A stretch of DNA of 9,787 bases, taken from the NCBI GenBank assembly GCA_900540095.1, contig UQEO01000071.1:1-9787 (forward strand), read 5' to 3'. Below the pieces are notes generated by a model. It did not search any database, was not told the DNA's origin, and was given only the letters and a program-made list of their open reading frames with translations. Source of the stretch: an uncultured Collinsella sp. Lineage in GTDB: Bacteria > Actinomycetota > Coriobacteriia > Coriobacteriales > Coriobacteriaceae. Of the stretch, positions 1-6,574 are shown piece after piece (positions within the stretch are counted from its first letter, which is position 1; each line of letters begins with the position of its first letter). Made by a program: the position numbers and the translations under genes.

Positions 1-30
1 CTTCGTTAAACGGGCGCTAGGGCGTCACCC

Positions 31-930
31 TTACACCAACATTTTCGACGCGATCATCAGATCGGCACCAAGAACCTCAGACAGCGTGGACTTAAAGGCA
101 TCGATAAGACCATGCGGCAGCTTTTGAATAAAGCCGACGGTATCGGTAATCGTCATTCCGCGACCGCCGGGCAGGCGATACGAACGCGTCGTCGGGTCGA
201 GCGTAGCAAACAGCTTGTCCTGCGAAAGTACCGTAGAGCCGGTAAGACGATTGAGCAACGTCGATTTACCGGCATTGGTATAACCGGCTAACGCGACGCG
301 AAACGCCGGTGACTCAATGCGGCTCTTGGATTGAACATCGCGACGCTGTTCAACCTGCTTGAGCTCACGACGAAGCGCAGCGATCTTATTACGAATAAGG
401 CGACGGTCGACCTCGAGCTGACTTTCGCCCTGACCAAAGCGCGAGCCGATGCCGCCGCGCGTCTGTTCCTTGGCGAGATGACTCCACATGCCACGCAGAC
501 GAGGCAACAAATATTGAAGCTGTGCCAGCTGTACCTGTAGGCGTCCCTCACGCGTCTGAGCATGAAGGCCAAAGATATCCAAGATCAGTGCAGTACGATC
601 GATAATCTTTACCGGCTCGCCCACGGCTTTCTCCAAATAGGATTGCTGCGAGGGCGTCAGGTCGTCGTCAAAAATAACGACATCGGCATCCATGCGATGT
701 ACCAGGCCGCACAGCTCTTCAACCTTACCGGAACCGATAAACGATTTAGGATACGGCTTAACCAGACGCTGTGACAAACGCGCCACGCACTGGGCGCCAG
801 CCGTATGGGCCAGGCGCTCAAGCTCGTCAAGCGAACGATCGAGCGGCCAGGCGTTATCGCGCCACTCAACTCCGACAAGAACGGCACGTTCGGGCTCAGG
901 CGCCGTGGGAACGAGGGGAAACCGAGCCAT
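31..930 (-). pseudogene. hflX: HflX GTPase, truncated inside the G domain
   Basis: HflX binds the large ribosomal subunit and uses GTP (in some species also ATP) to split or rescue stalled ribosomes. The 299-residue product has the N-terminal HflX domain (about 15-150, with FIGSGKVEEL at 64-73 and the GGIGSRFGQGE stretch near 159-169), a basic helical linker (about 170-205), then G1 GYTNAGKS (216-223), the TLDPTTR switch (243-249) and G3 DTVG (263-266). After FKSTLSEVLGADLM the family continues with a VVDAS-like strand and an NKxD motif, but this frame reads IASKMLV and stops. HflX is normally above 400 residues, so G4, G5 and the C-terminal domain are absent. The two other forward frames after residue 292 show no HflX-like continuation before hitting stops. 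The ATG shares one base with the miaA stop (TAATG), with a weak GAGG at 938-941. It is probably a 3'-truncated pseudogene; only 30 bases remain in the window, so deletion, insertion or an assembly break cannot be separated. Confidence 0.8.
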
Positions 931-1868
931 TAGGCCGCCTCGATACGGTGAAGGATATCCTCAACGACCCCATCGATCGTAAACTCGTCCATATCGAACC
1001 ACACGATGCGGTCATCGCGTTTAAACCACGAAAGCTGACGCTTGGCATAGCGACGCGAACGCATCTTGATGAGTTCGCGAGCCTCATCCATGCTTATCAC
1101 GCCATTGAAAGCATCGACGATCTCTTTATAGCCAATTGCCTGCATCGACGTTAGGGCATCTCCCAGCCCCTGGTCCATAAGACCGCGGACCTCATCGACA
1201 AGACCCTGCTCAAACATCAGATCGACGCGTAGGTTAATGCGTTCATAGAGCACCTCGCGATTTCGCGTCAAGCCAAACCATAGGGCATGATAATGCTCGC
1301 GCGGAACACTAAACTGACTTTTTTGCTGTGCATAGGAGATACCATCATCATGCATCTCGAGCGCACGAATCACACGGCGCACATTATGGGGATGAATAAC
1401 AGCAGCAGATTCTGGATCGCGCTCGGCAAGCAGGGCATGCAGTTCTTCCTCGCCAATACGCTCGGCAAGCTCCTGATAGCCCGCACGGCGATCGTCCTCA
1501 AGTTCACCCGAGGGAAAGTCCATCTCATCAAGGGCGGCCTTAAGATACAGCCCCGTACCCCCGCAAAACACCGGTAGGCGGCCCTCGCCAAGCAAGCGCT
1601 CAACATGCGCGCGAGCGTCAGCCTGATAAAGCGCAGCAGAATATGCCACACCCGGCTCTACGATGTCGACGAGACGCAGCGGCGCCGTACACTCATCGGG
1701 CGCCATCTTTGCGGTACCGATGTCCATGCCGCGATAAATTTGCATCGCATCGCACGACAGCACTTTGGACGAAAGACGAGCTGCCAAACGGTCGGCGACA
1801 TCACTCTTACCAACCGCCGTCGGACCGACGATCGCAACGGCGGAAAGACCTGCCCTGGGAGAAACCAT
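930..1868 (-). CDS. miaA: tRNA dimethylallyltransferase MiaA
   Basis: MiaA transfers the dimethylallyl group of DMAPP to N6 of adenosine 37 in tRNAs reading UNN codons, giving i6A, the substrate of MiaB. The 312-residue length is normal. Visible motifs are the P-loop GPTAVGKS (15-22), CDAMQIYRGMDIGTAK (39-54) with the conserved Asp40, GGTGLY (103-108), NVRRVIRALE (162-171), QAIGYKE (243-249) and the C-terminal RYAKRQLSWFKRD (273-285). The usual HHLID segment reads LRLVD here (65-69), a departure from the consensus that I cannot interpret. The ATG at 1868 shares its A with the miaB stop (TAATG), and the MiaA stop overlaps hflX in the same way, so the three are probably co-transcribed and translationally coupled. 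No strong Shine-Dalgarno sequence precedes the start, which fits coupling. Confidence 0.96.
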   Translation of the reverse strand: MVSPRAGLSAVAIVGPTAVGKSDVADRLAARLSSKVLSCDAMQIYRGMDIGTAKMAPDECTAPLRLVDIVEPGVAYSAALYQADARAHVERLLGEGRLPVFCGGTGLYLKAALDEMDFPSGELEDDRRAGYQELAERIGEEELHALLAERDPESAAVIHPHNVRRVIRALEMHDDGISYAQQKSQFSVPREHYHALWFGLTRNREVLYERINLRVDLMFEQGLVDEVRGLMDQGLGDALTSMQAIGYKEIVDAFNGVISMDEARELIKMRSRRYAKRQLSWFKRDDRIVWFDMDEFTIDGVVEDILHRIEAA

Positions 1869-3238
1869 TAGCGCGGCTCGCCCACAACGGAGCCGGACAA
1901 ATACCAGGTCTTGGCAACGTCAACGTCAACATCAACGATCTTGCCAACAAGCTGATCGATGCTGTAACCCTCGGGGATAGGCGCATGAACGGTCTGATTC
2001 TTGGGACTCTTGCCCAGCAGGACCGCATCGTTCTTCTTGCTCGTGCCCTCAATGAGCGCCGGCACCACAGCATGAAGCTCACCCTGGTTATACTCGTGTG
2101 CCGTGGTCTCGATAACCTTAACCAGGCGGTTGAAACGCTCGAGAATAACCTCATGCGGCGTAGGATCGTCAATCTCGGCGGCAGGGGTACCGGCGCGCTT
2201 GGAATAGATGAAGGTATAGGCCTGAGCATAACGGACCGTCTCGGCAAGTGAGAGCGTCTGCTCAAAGTCTTCTTCAGTCTCGCCCGGGAAGCCAACGATA
2301 ATGTCGGTCGAGAGCGCGATATCGGGCATGCGGTTGCGAATGCGATCGACCAGGCCCAGATAGTCCTCGCGTGTATAACGGCGATTCATCTCTTTGAGGA
2401 TCCGTGTCGAACCTGACTGGACGGCCAAGTGCAGCTGCGGCATAACGGCAGGCGTCTCGGCCATGGCGTCGATGGTCTCGGGCAATAGATCCTTGGGATG
2501 CGAAGACGTGAAGAAGATGCGCTCCACACCCGTATCGCCCACGGCACGTAGCAGATCGGCAAAACGCGGCTTGCCAAACAGATCGCGACCATATGAGTTA
2601 ACGTTTTGGCCCAGCAGTGTAATCTCACGCACGCCCTGGCGCACCAAACCGGTCACCTCGTCGACAATCTCCTCGAAGGGGCGGCTCTTTTCGCGACCGC
2701 GCACGTACGGCACGATGCAATAGGTGCAGAAATTATTGCAGCCCGTCATGATGGGCACCCAGGCGTGATACTGGGTCTCGCGATGCCACGGCATGCTCAT
2801 GGCATCCGTATCCTCATGCTCATTGGTGCGGATATGACGCTTACCATCAAGGAACGCCTCGGCAATGAGCTCGGCCACATGTGCGATGGAATGCGTACCA
2901 AAGATGACATTGACGTTATCGACGTTGGTGAGCAGGCCCTCGCCATCACGCTGCGCGATGCAGCCGCCCACGGCAACCACACGCTTGCCCGAAGGCGAAG
3001 GCGGCAGGCTTTTGCAGGAATTGCACTGACCGTACAGGCGAGTATCGGCGGCCTCACGCACACAGCATGTCATGAAGACAACGATATCGGCATGCTCGGG
3101 ATCGAGCGCCATGAGGCAACCATACGAATCGAGCAGACCGCTCACACGCTCGGAGTCGTGCTGATTCATCTGGCAGCCAAAGGTGCGGATAAAGTAGGTT
3201 TTACCGGCAAGAATATCGCGTACGGAACGCTGGTCCAT
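1868..3238 (-). CDS. miaB: tRNA-2-methylthio-N6-dimethylallyladenosine synthase MiaB
   Basis: MiaB is a radical-SAM methylthiotransferase that converts i6A37 of tRNA to ms2i6A37, the step after MiaA. In the 456-residue form chosen here, the N-terminal UPF0004 domain carries the cysteines for the auxiliary iron-sulfur cluster: Cys22 (FGCQMNQHDSERVSG), Cys58 (MTCCVRE) and Cys93 (GGCIAQ). The radical-SAM core has CxxxCxxC at Cys167, Cys171 and Cys174 (GCNNFCTYCIVPYVRGR). A TRAM-type RNA-binding domain occupies roughly the last 70 residues. Two ATGs lie six bases apart (3244 and 3238). AGGA at 3248-3251 is only 3 nt from the first and 9 nt from the second, so 3238 is preferred; the frame is open further upstream but that sequence is not family-like. 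It lies 49 nt after spoVS (from the chosen start), with no clear terminator between. The CC pair at 58-59 is slightly unusual; the position matching the family TCxVRE pattern is Cys58. Confidence 0.95.
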   Translation of the reverse strand: MDQRSVRDILAGKTYFIRTFGCQMNQHDSERVSGLLDSYGCLMALDPEHADIVVFMTCCVREAADTRLYGQCNSCKSLPPSPSGKRVVAVGGCIAQRDGEGLLTNVDNVNVIFGTHSIAHVAELIAEAFLDGKRHIRTNEHEDTDAMSMPWHRETQYHAWVPIMTGCNNFCTYCIVPYVRGREKSRPFEEIVDEVTGLVRQGVREITLLGQNVNSYGRDLFGKPRFADLLRAVGDTGVERIFFTSSHPKDLLPETIDAMAETPAVMPQLHLAVQSGSTRILKEMNRRYTREDYLGLVDRIRNRMPDIALSTDIIVGFPGETEEDFEQTLSLAETVRYAQAYTFIYSKRAGTPAAEIDDPTPHEVILERFNRLVKVIETTAHEYNQGELHAVVPALIEGTSKKNDAVLLGKSPKNQTVHAPIPEGYSIDQLVGKIVDVDVDVAKTWYLSGSVVGEPR

Positions 3239-3287
3239 GTGCATAAGTCCTAACGATGGAAGGGAGGCGAATCGAGGCAAGCAGAAG

Positions 3288-3605
3288 CTATGCCACAGGC
3301 TTAACATCATCCATGACGACGTTATCCATAGCAGCTCGATTGATCTGGTGAACGTAGATAGAAAGGCGGATGGCCGTGCGCGACTCCCCGTTAATGAGGA
3401 TATCGGAGAACACGGGCGCGCAGGAAATATCAAAACCGGTTGGAATCAAAAAACCGCGCGCGATAGCCACGGCCTTAATGGCCTGGTTGACAGCACCGGC
3501 ACCGACACACTGGATGTTGACGGGTACACCATCCTTGACCATGCCGGCGATGGCGCCGGCAACGGACGCGGGCGATGATTTGCTTGATACCTTCAGGCAA
3601 TCCAT
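3288..3605 (-). CDS. spoVS: SpoVS-like protein (stage V sporulation protein S family)
   Basis: SpoVS is a small protein needed for late sporulation in Bacillus but found widely in non-sporulating bacteria. The family has been placed in the Alba-like fold and is thought to bind nucleic acid; its molecular job is unknown. Residues 1-85 match the family closely: MDCLKVSSKSSPASVAGAIAG, then IQCVGAGAVNQAIKAVAIARGF (31-52), and the ERTAIKL-like end SRTAIRLSIYV (75-85). The family is normally about 86 residues; this one has 105, with an extra C-terminal tail of about 20 residues (QINRAAMDNVVMDD...) that I do not recognise. The start is firm: ATG at 3605 is preceded by AGGAG (3613-3617) at 7 nt, whereas the open frame extending to 3680 carries no family sequence. 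It sits between the rny/ATPase pair and miaB-miaA-hflX, probably with its own promoter. Confidence 0.93.
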   Translation of the reverse strand: MDCLKVSSKSSPASVAGAIAGMVKDGVPVNIQCVGAGAVNQAIKAVAIARGFLIPTGFDISCAPVFSDILINGESRTAIRLSIYVHQINRAAMDNVVMDDVKPVA

Positions 3606-3612
3606 GAAGAAA

Positions 3613-3617
3613 CTCCT
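3613..3617 (-). promoter_or_regulatory. Shine-Dalgarno sequence of spoVS
   Basis: AGGAG on the minus strand, 7 nt before the ATG at 3605. It decides the start of spoVS against the longer open frame. Confidence 0.85.
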
Positions 3618-3646
3618 GCGTTTAAAAGTACGTTTTAACTGCAATA

Positions 3647-3675
3647 ACTTTATCGTACCGAGTGGACTCGGTAAA
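3647..3675 (-). promoter_or_regulatory. candidate spoVS promoter
   Basis: On the minus strand TTTACC (3670-3675) and TAAAGT (3647-3652) are separated by 17 nt; each matches four of six bases of the sigma-A consensus. Transcription would begin near 3640, giving a leader of about 35 nt. An alternative -10, TACGAT, begins 3 nt upstream but lacks a -35 at the right distance. Prediction from pattern only. Confidence 0.45.
3656..3673. repeat. 18-bp perfect palindrome between the ATPase gene and spoVS
   Basis: TACCGAGTGGACTCGGTA is a perfect inverted repeat (8-bp arms, 2-bp centre) starting 7 nt beyond the ATPase stop codon and overlapping the -35/spacer of the candidate spoVS promoter. As RNA it could form a 7-bp stem with a 4-nt loop, but no U-run follows on the minus strand, so a terminator is less likely than an operator or RNA-processing hairpin. 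Confidence 0.6.
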
Positions 3676-3679
3676 GGCA

Positions 3680-4765
3680 CTATTCCTCTTTGGCAAGATC
3701 GAAGGTCACGGTGATTCGATCACGCGAAACGCGAATCTTTGGGTCGCCGCAAAGGTTGAGATAGTACCGGGCGGCAAGGTCATTAAAGTCGCGCTCCACA
3801 GCACGCGAAAACTGTGCCATGTCATCCTTGGCAATACGTAGCCCGCGACGATCCTTCGCGAGATCGACAGGAGCCGGCGCATGCGAAGACGAATCACGCT
3901 CGCGCAGCAGACGCGCGGTCACACCGCGAACGGGCTTAATCTGCCCTGCCAAAATGCGATGAGCCGTGCGCTCGGACATCTCAAGACCCAAACCCGAACA
4001 GATGCGGATAAAGTCCTCGGCATCGGAGGCAAGGCCTAAACGGTCGACAACCGGAAGCTCGCTCTCGTCGTCAATGAACAGGAGACGAGACGTATCGAGC
4101 CGACTTGTCGCCTGAGCATAAAGGGTCGCGGCAATCTCAGACGGAGAACCAAGATAGACATCGCAACCACGCAGCTCCTCGAGCGCAAACTCACAGGCAG
4201 CGCGAATAATATTATGCGGGCCGCGAGCACAGACATAACGTCCGTCCTCATCCTTGACGGCCTGGGGCCAGCTGGACTGATCAGCACGCTCGCTGAGGCG
4301 GTCGGCTGCAACGCTCACCTTAAAGACCGAGCCAAGGTCAACATCCGACGCGACAACGCGTGCCTCGTCGGTGTTCTGCTTAATCGAGAACAATGCCATG
4401 CCTCGACCGTGAACGCCCCAACGATCCATCTTCATGCTCTCGAGCTTGGAGGTAACGCGGGCATCGAAGATGCGTTCTTGCATATCCTGCGGCACGCCCG
4501 AGCCATTATCCAGAAAGACGAGCGTACGGACGCCATCTTCCTTGGTCGTTGCGAGATAGACCTTGTCGGCGCCGGCATCGCGAGCGTTGCGCAGCATTTC
4601 GATGACAATATCCTCGACATGCTGAATGTCGTGCTTTGCCTGGCGCCGTTCGGCCTCCGAAACGCGGAGGCGGACATACCCCTCGCCAAGGTTCTCCTCG
4701 ACGCGAAGGTTGCCCTCCCCCGACATCGACGCGATAAATGAGATGAGCTCGTTCGCGTCGTTCAT
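3680..4765 (-). CDS. GHKL-fold ATPase of unknown function
   Basis: The 361-residue protein has a Bergerat-fold ATP site in its N-terminal half: the N-box EMLRNARDAGA with Glu56 and Asn60 (Mg and catalytic positions), DNGSG (86-90), TSK (105-107), GVHGRGMALFSI (117-128) and a GSVFKV strand (145-150). The TSK plus G-h-G-x-G-x-A-L-x-S-I pattern is closer to MutL and GyrB than to histidine kinases, and no phosphoacceptor domain, transmembrane segment or MutL endonuclease motif is visible. The C-terminal half has no domain I can name; MSERTAHRILAGQIKP (263-278) resembles a Cro/CI-type helix-turn-helix in spacing, which is only a suggestion. ATG 4765 is chosen because it lies one base after the rny stop (TAA-C-ATG), implying coupling; a GTG at 4789 inside rny would add 8 residues but has no better ribosome site. 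Its linkage to rny and spoVS suggests a nucleic-acid-related role. Confidence 0.85.
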   Translation of the reverse strand: MNDANELISFIASMSGEGNLRVEENLGEGYVRLRVSEAERRQAKHDIQHVEDIVIEMLRNARDAGADKVYLATTKEDGVRTLVFLDNGSGVPQDMQERIFDARVTSKLESMKMDRWGVHGRGMALFSIKQNTDEARVVASDVDLGSVFKVSVAADRLSERADQSSWPQAVKDEDGRYVCARGPHNIIRAACEFALEELRGCDVYLGSPSEIAATLYAQATSRLDTSRLLFIDDESELPVVDRLGLASDAEDFIRICSGLGLEMSERTAHRILAGQIKPVRGVTARLLRERDSSSHAPAPVDLAKDRRGLRIAKDDMAQFSRAVERDFNDLAARYYLNLCGDPKIRVSRDRITVTFDLAKEE

Positions 4766-4766
4766 G

Positions 4767-6317
4767 TTATTTAGCGATATCGACAGCACGGCTCTCGCGA
4801 ATCACGACGACGCGCACCTGACCGGGATACTCCATCTCTTCCTCGATCTGATGGGCGATGTCATGAGCCAAAACCGTGGACTGAGCATCGGAAATCTTGT
4901 CCGGCTGAACCATGACGTGGACCTCGCGACCAGCCTGCATGGCATAGGTACGCTCGACGCCGTCATGGGAGTTGGCAATCTCTTCGAGCTTCTCAAGGCG
5001 CTTGATGTAGTTCTCGGCCGATTCGCGACGAGCACCGGGGCGAGAGGCAGAAACGGCATCGGCAGCCTGGACCAGAACATCGAGCACCGTATTGGGGTCG
5101 ACGTCGGCGTGGTGAGCCTCAATAGCGTGAACGATAACGGGCTTCTCGCCATAGCGACGGGCGAGCTCGGCGCCGATAACGGCATGCGGACCCTCGACGT
5201 CATGGTCGATAGCCTTGCCAAGATCGTGCAGCAGGCCGGCGCGCTTGGCGGTCACAACGTCCAGGCCAAGCTCGGAAGCCATCACGCCGCACAGGTCGGA
5301 AACCTCGAGGGAGTGCTGGAGCACGTTCTGACCAAACGAGGTGCGGTAGCGCAGAGCACCAAGGGTCTTAACGATCTCGGGGTGCAGATCGTGGATACCG
5401 GTATCGAAGGCAGCCTGTTCGCCAGCCTCGCGCACGCGCTGTTGAACCAAGTCGGCGGCCTTGTGATACATCTCCTCGATACGGGCAGGATGAATGCGGC
5501 CGTCAGCAATAAGGTTCTCGAGGGCGACGCGGGCGGTCTCGCGACGGACCGGATCGAAGCTCGAAAGCACGACGGTCTCGGGCGTATCATCGATCACGAG
5601 GTTGACGCCGGAAACCTGCTCGAAGGTGCGGATATTGCGACCCTCGCGGCCGATGATGCGACCCTTCAGGTCGTCAGACGGAATATGCACGGAGGTAACG
5701 GTGACCTCGGCGGTGTGATCGGCGGCACAGCGCTGAATCGCCAGGGACAAGATCTCCTGGGCGGTCTTGTGGCACTCGGCGCGAACCTGCTGCTCGGACT
5801 CACGGATGATCGTAGCGGCCTCGTGGGTAACCTCGCCACGAACCTTGTCGAGGAGTTCCTTGTGAGCATCCTCGCGGGTCAGGTCGGCGATGCGCTCGAG
5901 CTCCGAGGTCTGCTTGGCGCAAAGCTCCTCAAGCTCACGGGAGCGCTTCTCGACCTGGCCAGCCTGGCTGGACAGCTGATGCTCACGCTTGTCGAGGGCA
6001 TCGTTGCGGCGATCGAGAGACTCCTCGCGCTGCATCACGCGGTTCTCGAGCGTACGAATCTCGCTCTTACGCTGCTTGTCCTCGGCCTCGGCGGCCTGCT
6101 TGTTCTTGATAATCTCTTCCTTTGCCTCAAGCAGAGCCTCTTTTTTGAGGGTCTCGGCCTGACGCTTTGCATCACCGATTAGGGACTCAGCCTGTGCGTG
6201 AGCCGACTGGATCTTTTCGTCGGCCTCGTGAAGACTACCCTGCTTGGCGGTGCGCATGTAGGCAATGGCGGCGATGGCACCCAAAACGATGCCAACGAGC
6301 GCTGCGATAATAGGCAT
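4767..6317 (-). CDS. rny: ribonuclease Y
   Basis: RNase Y is a membrane-anchored endoribonuclease that starts mRNA decay and processes operon transcripts. The 516 residues are the usual size. They comprise an N-terminal transmembrane helix (about 2-20, AALVGIVLGAIAAIAYM), a long charged coiled coil (about 25-185), a KH RNA-binding domain with GRIIGREGRNIRTFE (219-233), and an HD domain (about 330-425) with QHSLEVSDLCG, the metal-binding LLHDLGKA (362-369; His364-Asp365) and AIEAHH (398-403). ATG 6317 is preferred over the in-frame GTG at 6323, because AAGGAG (6323-6328) lies 5 nt from the ATG but overlaps the GTG. Its stop lies one base before the next gene, the GHKL ATPase. A promoter at 6484-6512 would give a leader of about 160 nt with two hairpins, which leaves room for post-transcriptional control. 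Confidence 0.97.
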   Translation of the reverse strand: MPIIAALVGIVLGAIAAIAYMRTAKQGSLHEADEKIQSAHAQAESLIGDAKRQAETLKKEALLEAKEEIIKNKQAAEAEDKQRKSEIRTLENRVMQREESLDRRNDALDKREHQLSSQAGQVEKRSRELEELCAKQTSELERIADLTREDAHKELLDKVRGEVTHEAATIIRESEQQVRAECHKTAQEILSLAIQRCAADHTAEVTVTSVHIPSDDLKGRIIGREGRNIRTFEQVSGVNLVIDDTPETVVLSSFDPVRRETARVALENLIADGRIHPARIEEMYHKAADLVQQRVREAGEQAAFDTGIHDLHPEIVKTLGALRYRTSFGQNVLQHSLEVSDLCGVMASELGLDVVTAKRAGLLHDLGKAIDHDVEGPHAVIGAELARRYGEKPVIVHAIEAHHADVDPNTVLDVLVQAADAVSASRPGARRESAENYIKRLEKLEEIANSHDGVERTYAMQAGREVHVMVQPDKISDAQSTVLAHDIAHQIEEEMEYPGQVRVVVIRESRAVDIAK

Positions 6318-6322
6318 GCTCA

Positions 6323-6328
6323 CTCCTT
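6323..6328 (-). promoter_or_regulatory. Shine-Dalgarno sequence that sets the rny start
   Basis: AAGGAG on the minus strand is 5 nt from the ATG at 6317. Its last base is the first base of the alternative GTG codon (6323), so initiation at that GTG from this site is not possible. Confidence 0.8.
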
Positions 6329-6352
6329 TTTATGGATTCGTTACACAACAAA

Positions 6353-6378
6353 GCGAACCGTCCTTGCGAACGGCTCGC
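6353..6378 (-). terminator. terminator-like hairpin in the rny leader (proximal)
   Basis: On the minus strand GCGAGCCGT pairs with ACGGTTCGC (9 bp, one G-U) around an 8-nt loop, followed at once by TTTGTTGTGT. The stem is GC-rich and the tail U-rich. It lies 35 nt upstream of the rny ATG and downstream of the predicted rny promoter, so it could attenuate rny, end read-through from recX, or act as an RNase/protein site. The U-tract is interrupted by G, so termination efficiency is uncertain. Confidence 0.5.
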
Positions 6379-6439
6379 GACATTTGAGTAATATGGGCGC
6401 AGCTTATGCGGGTCGGATACAGATAAACATATAAACAAA

Positions 6440-6454
6440 CTCATCAAAGATGAG
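6440..6454 (-). terminator. terminator-like hairpin in the rny leader (distal)
   Basis: On the minus strand CTCATC-TTT-GATGAG forms a perfect 6-bp stem with a 3-nt loop, followed by TTTGTTTATATGTTTATC. The stem is short with three G-C pairs, so it is a weak terminator at best. It lies about 25-40 nt after the predicted rny transcription start. Confidence 0.4.
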
Positions 6455-6483
6455 CACATATCACAAAGCAAATGACAGTGTTT

Positions 6484-6512
6484 ATCGTACGTTGAACCGT
6501 AACAACTGTCAA
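6484..6512 (-). promoter_or_regulatory. predicted rny promoter
   Basis: A perfect TTGACA -35 (6507-6512) is followed after exactly 17 nt by TACGAT (6484-6489), four of six matches to TATAAT. Transcription would start near 6477, leaving a leader of about 160 nt before the rny ATG. It separates rny and its followers from the SOS-controlled recA-recX unit. Confidence 0.65.
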
Positions 6513-6574
6513 ATAAATGGACCCGGTACGGCGACTAAAACGCGGTGAACGGCGGGTACGCAAACCACATGTGT

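Noticed and set aside
3245..3287. Terminator between spoVS and miaB
   Set aside because: No stable hairpin with a U-tract is visible in the gap, so read-through is more likely.
4787..4789. GTG at 4789 as the start of the GHKL ATPase
   Set aside because: It lies inside the end of rny and has no convincing ribosome site. The ATG at 4765, one base after the rny stop, is the simpler coupled start.
4626..6182. A 518-codon open frame on the plus strand opposite rny
   Set aside because: It is the antisense shadow of rny: low-complexity, leucine/valine/glycine-rich, with no recognisable domain, while the minus strand encodes a full RNase Y.
6353..6378. Two CGAAC motifs upstream of rny as a possible LexA box
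   Set aside because: They are direct, not inverted, copies and no GTTCG partner lies 4 nt away. A hairpin explains the segment.
6521..6563. Repeated CGTACC/CGCCG segments after recX as a recX terminator
   Set aside because: The arms only pair over about 5 bp at long distance and no U-run follows. I could not support a terminator here.
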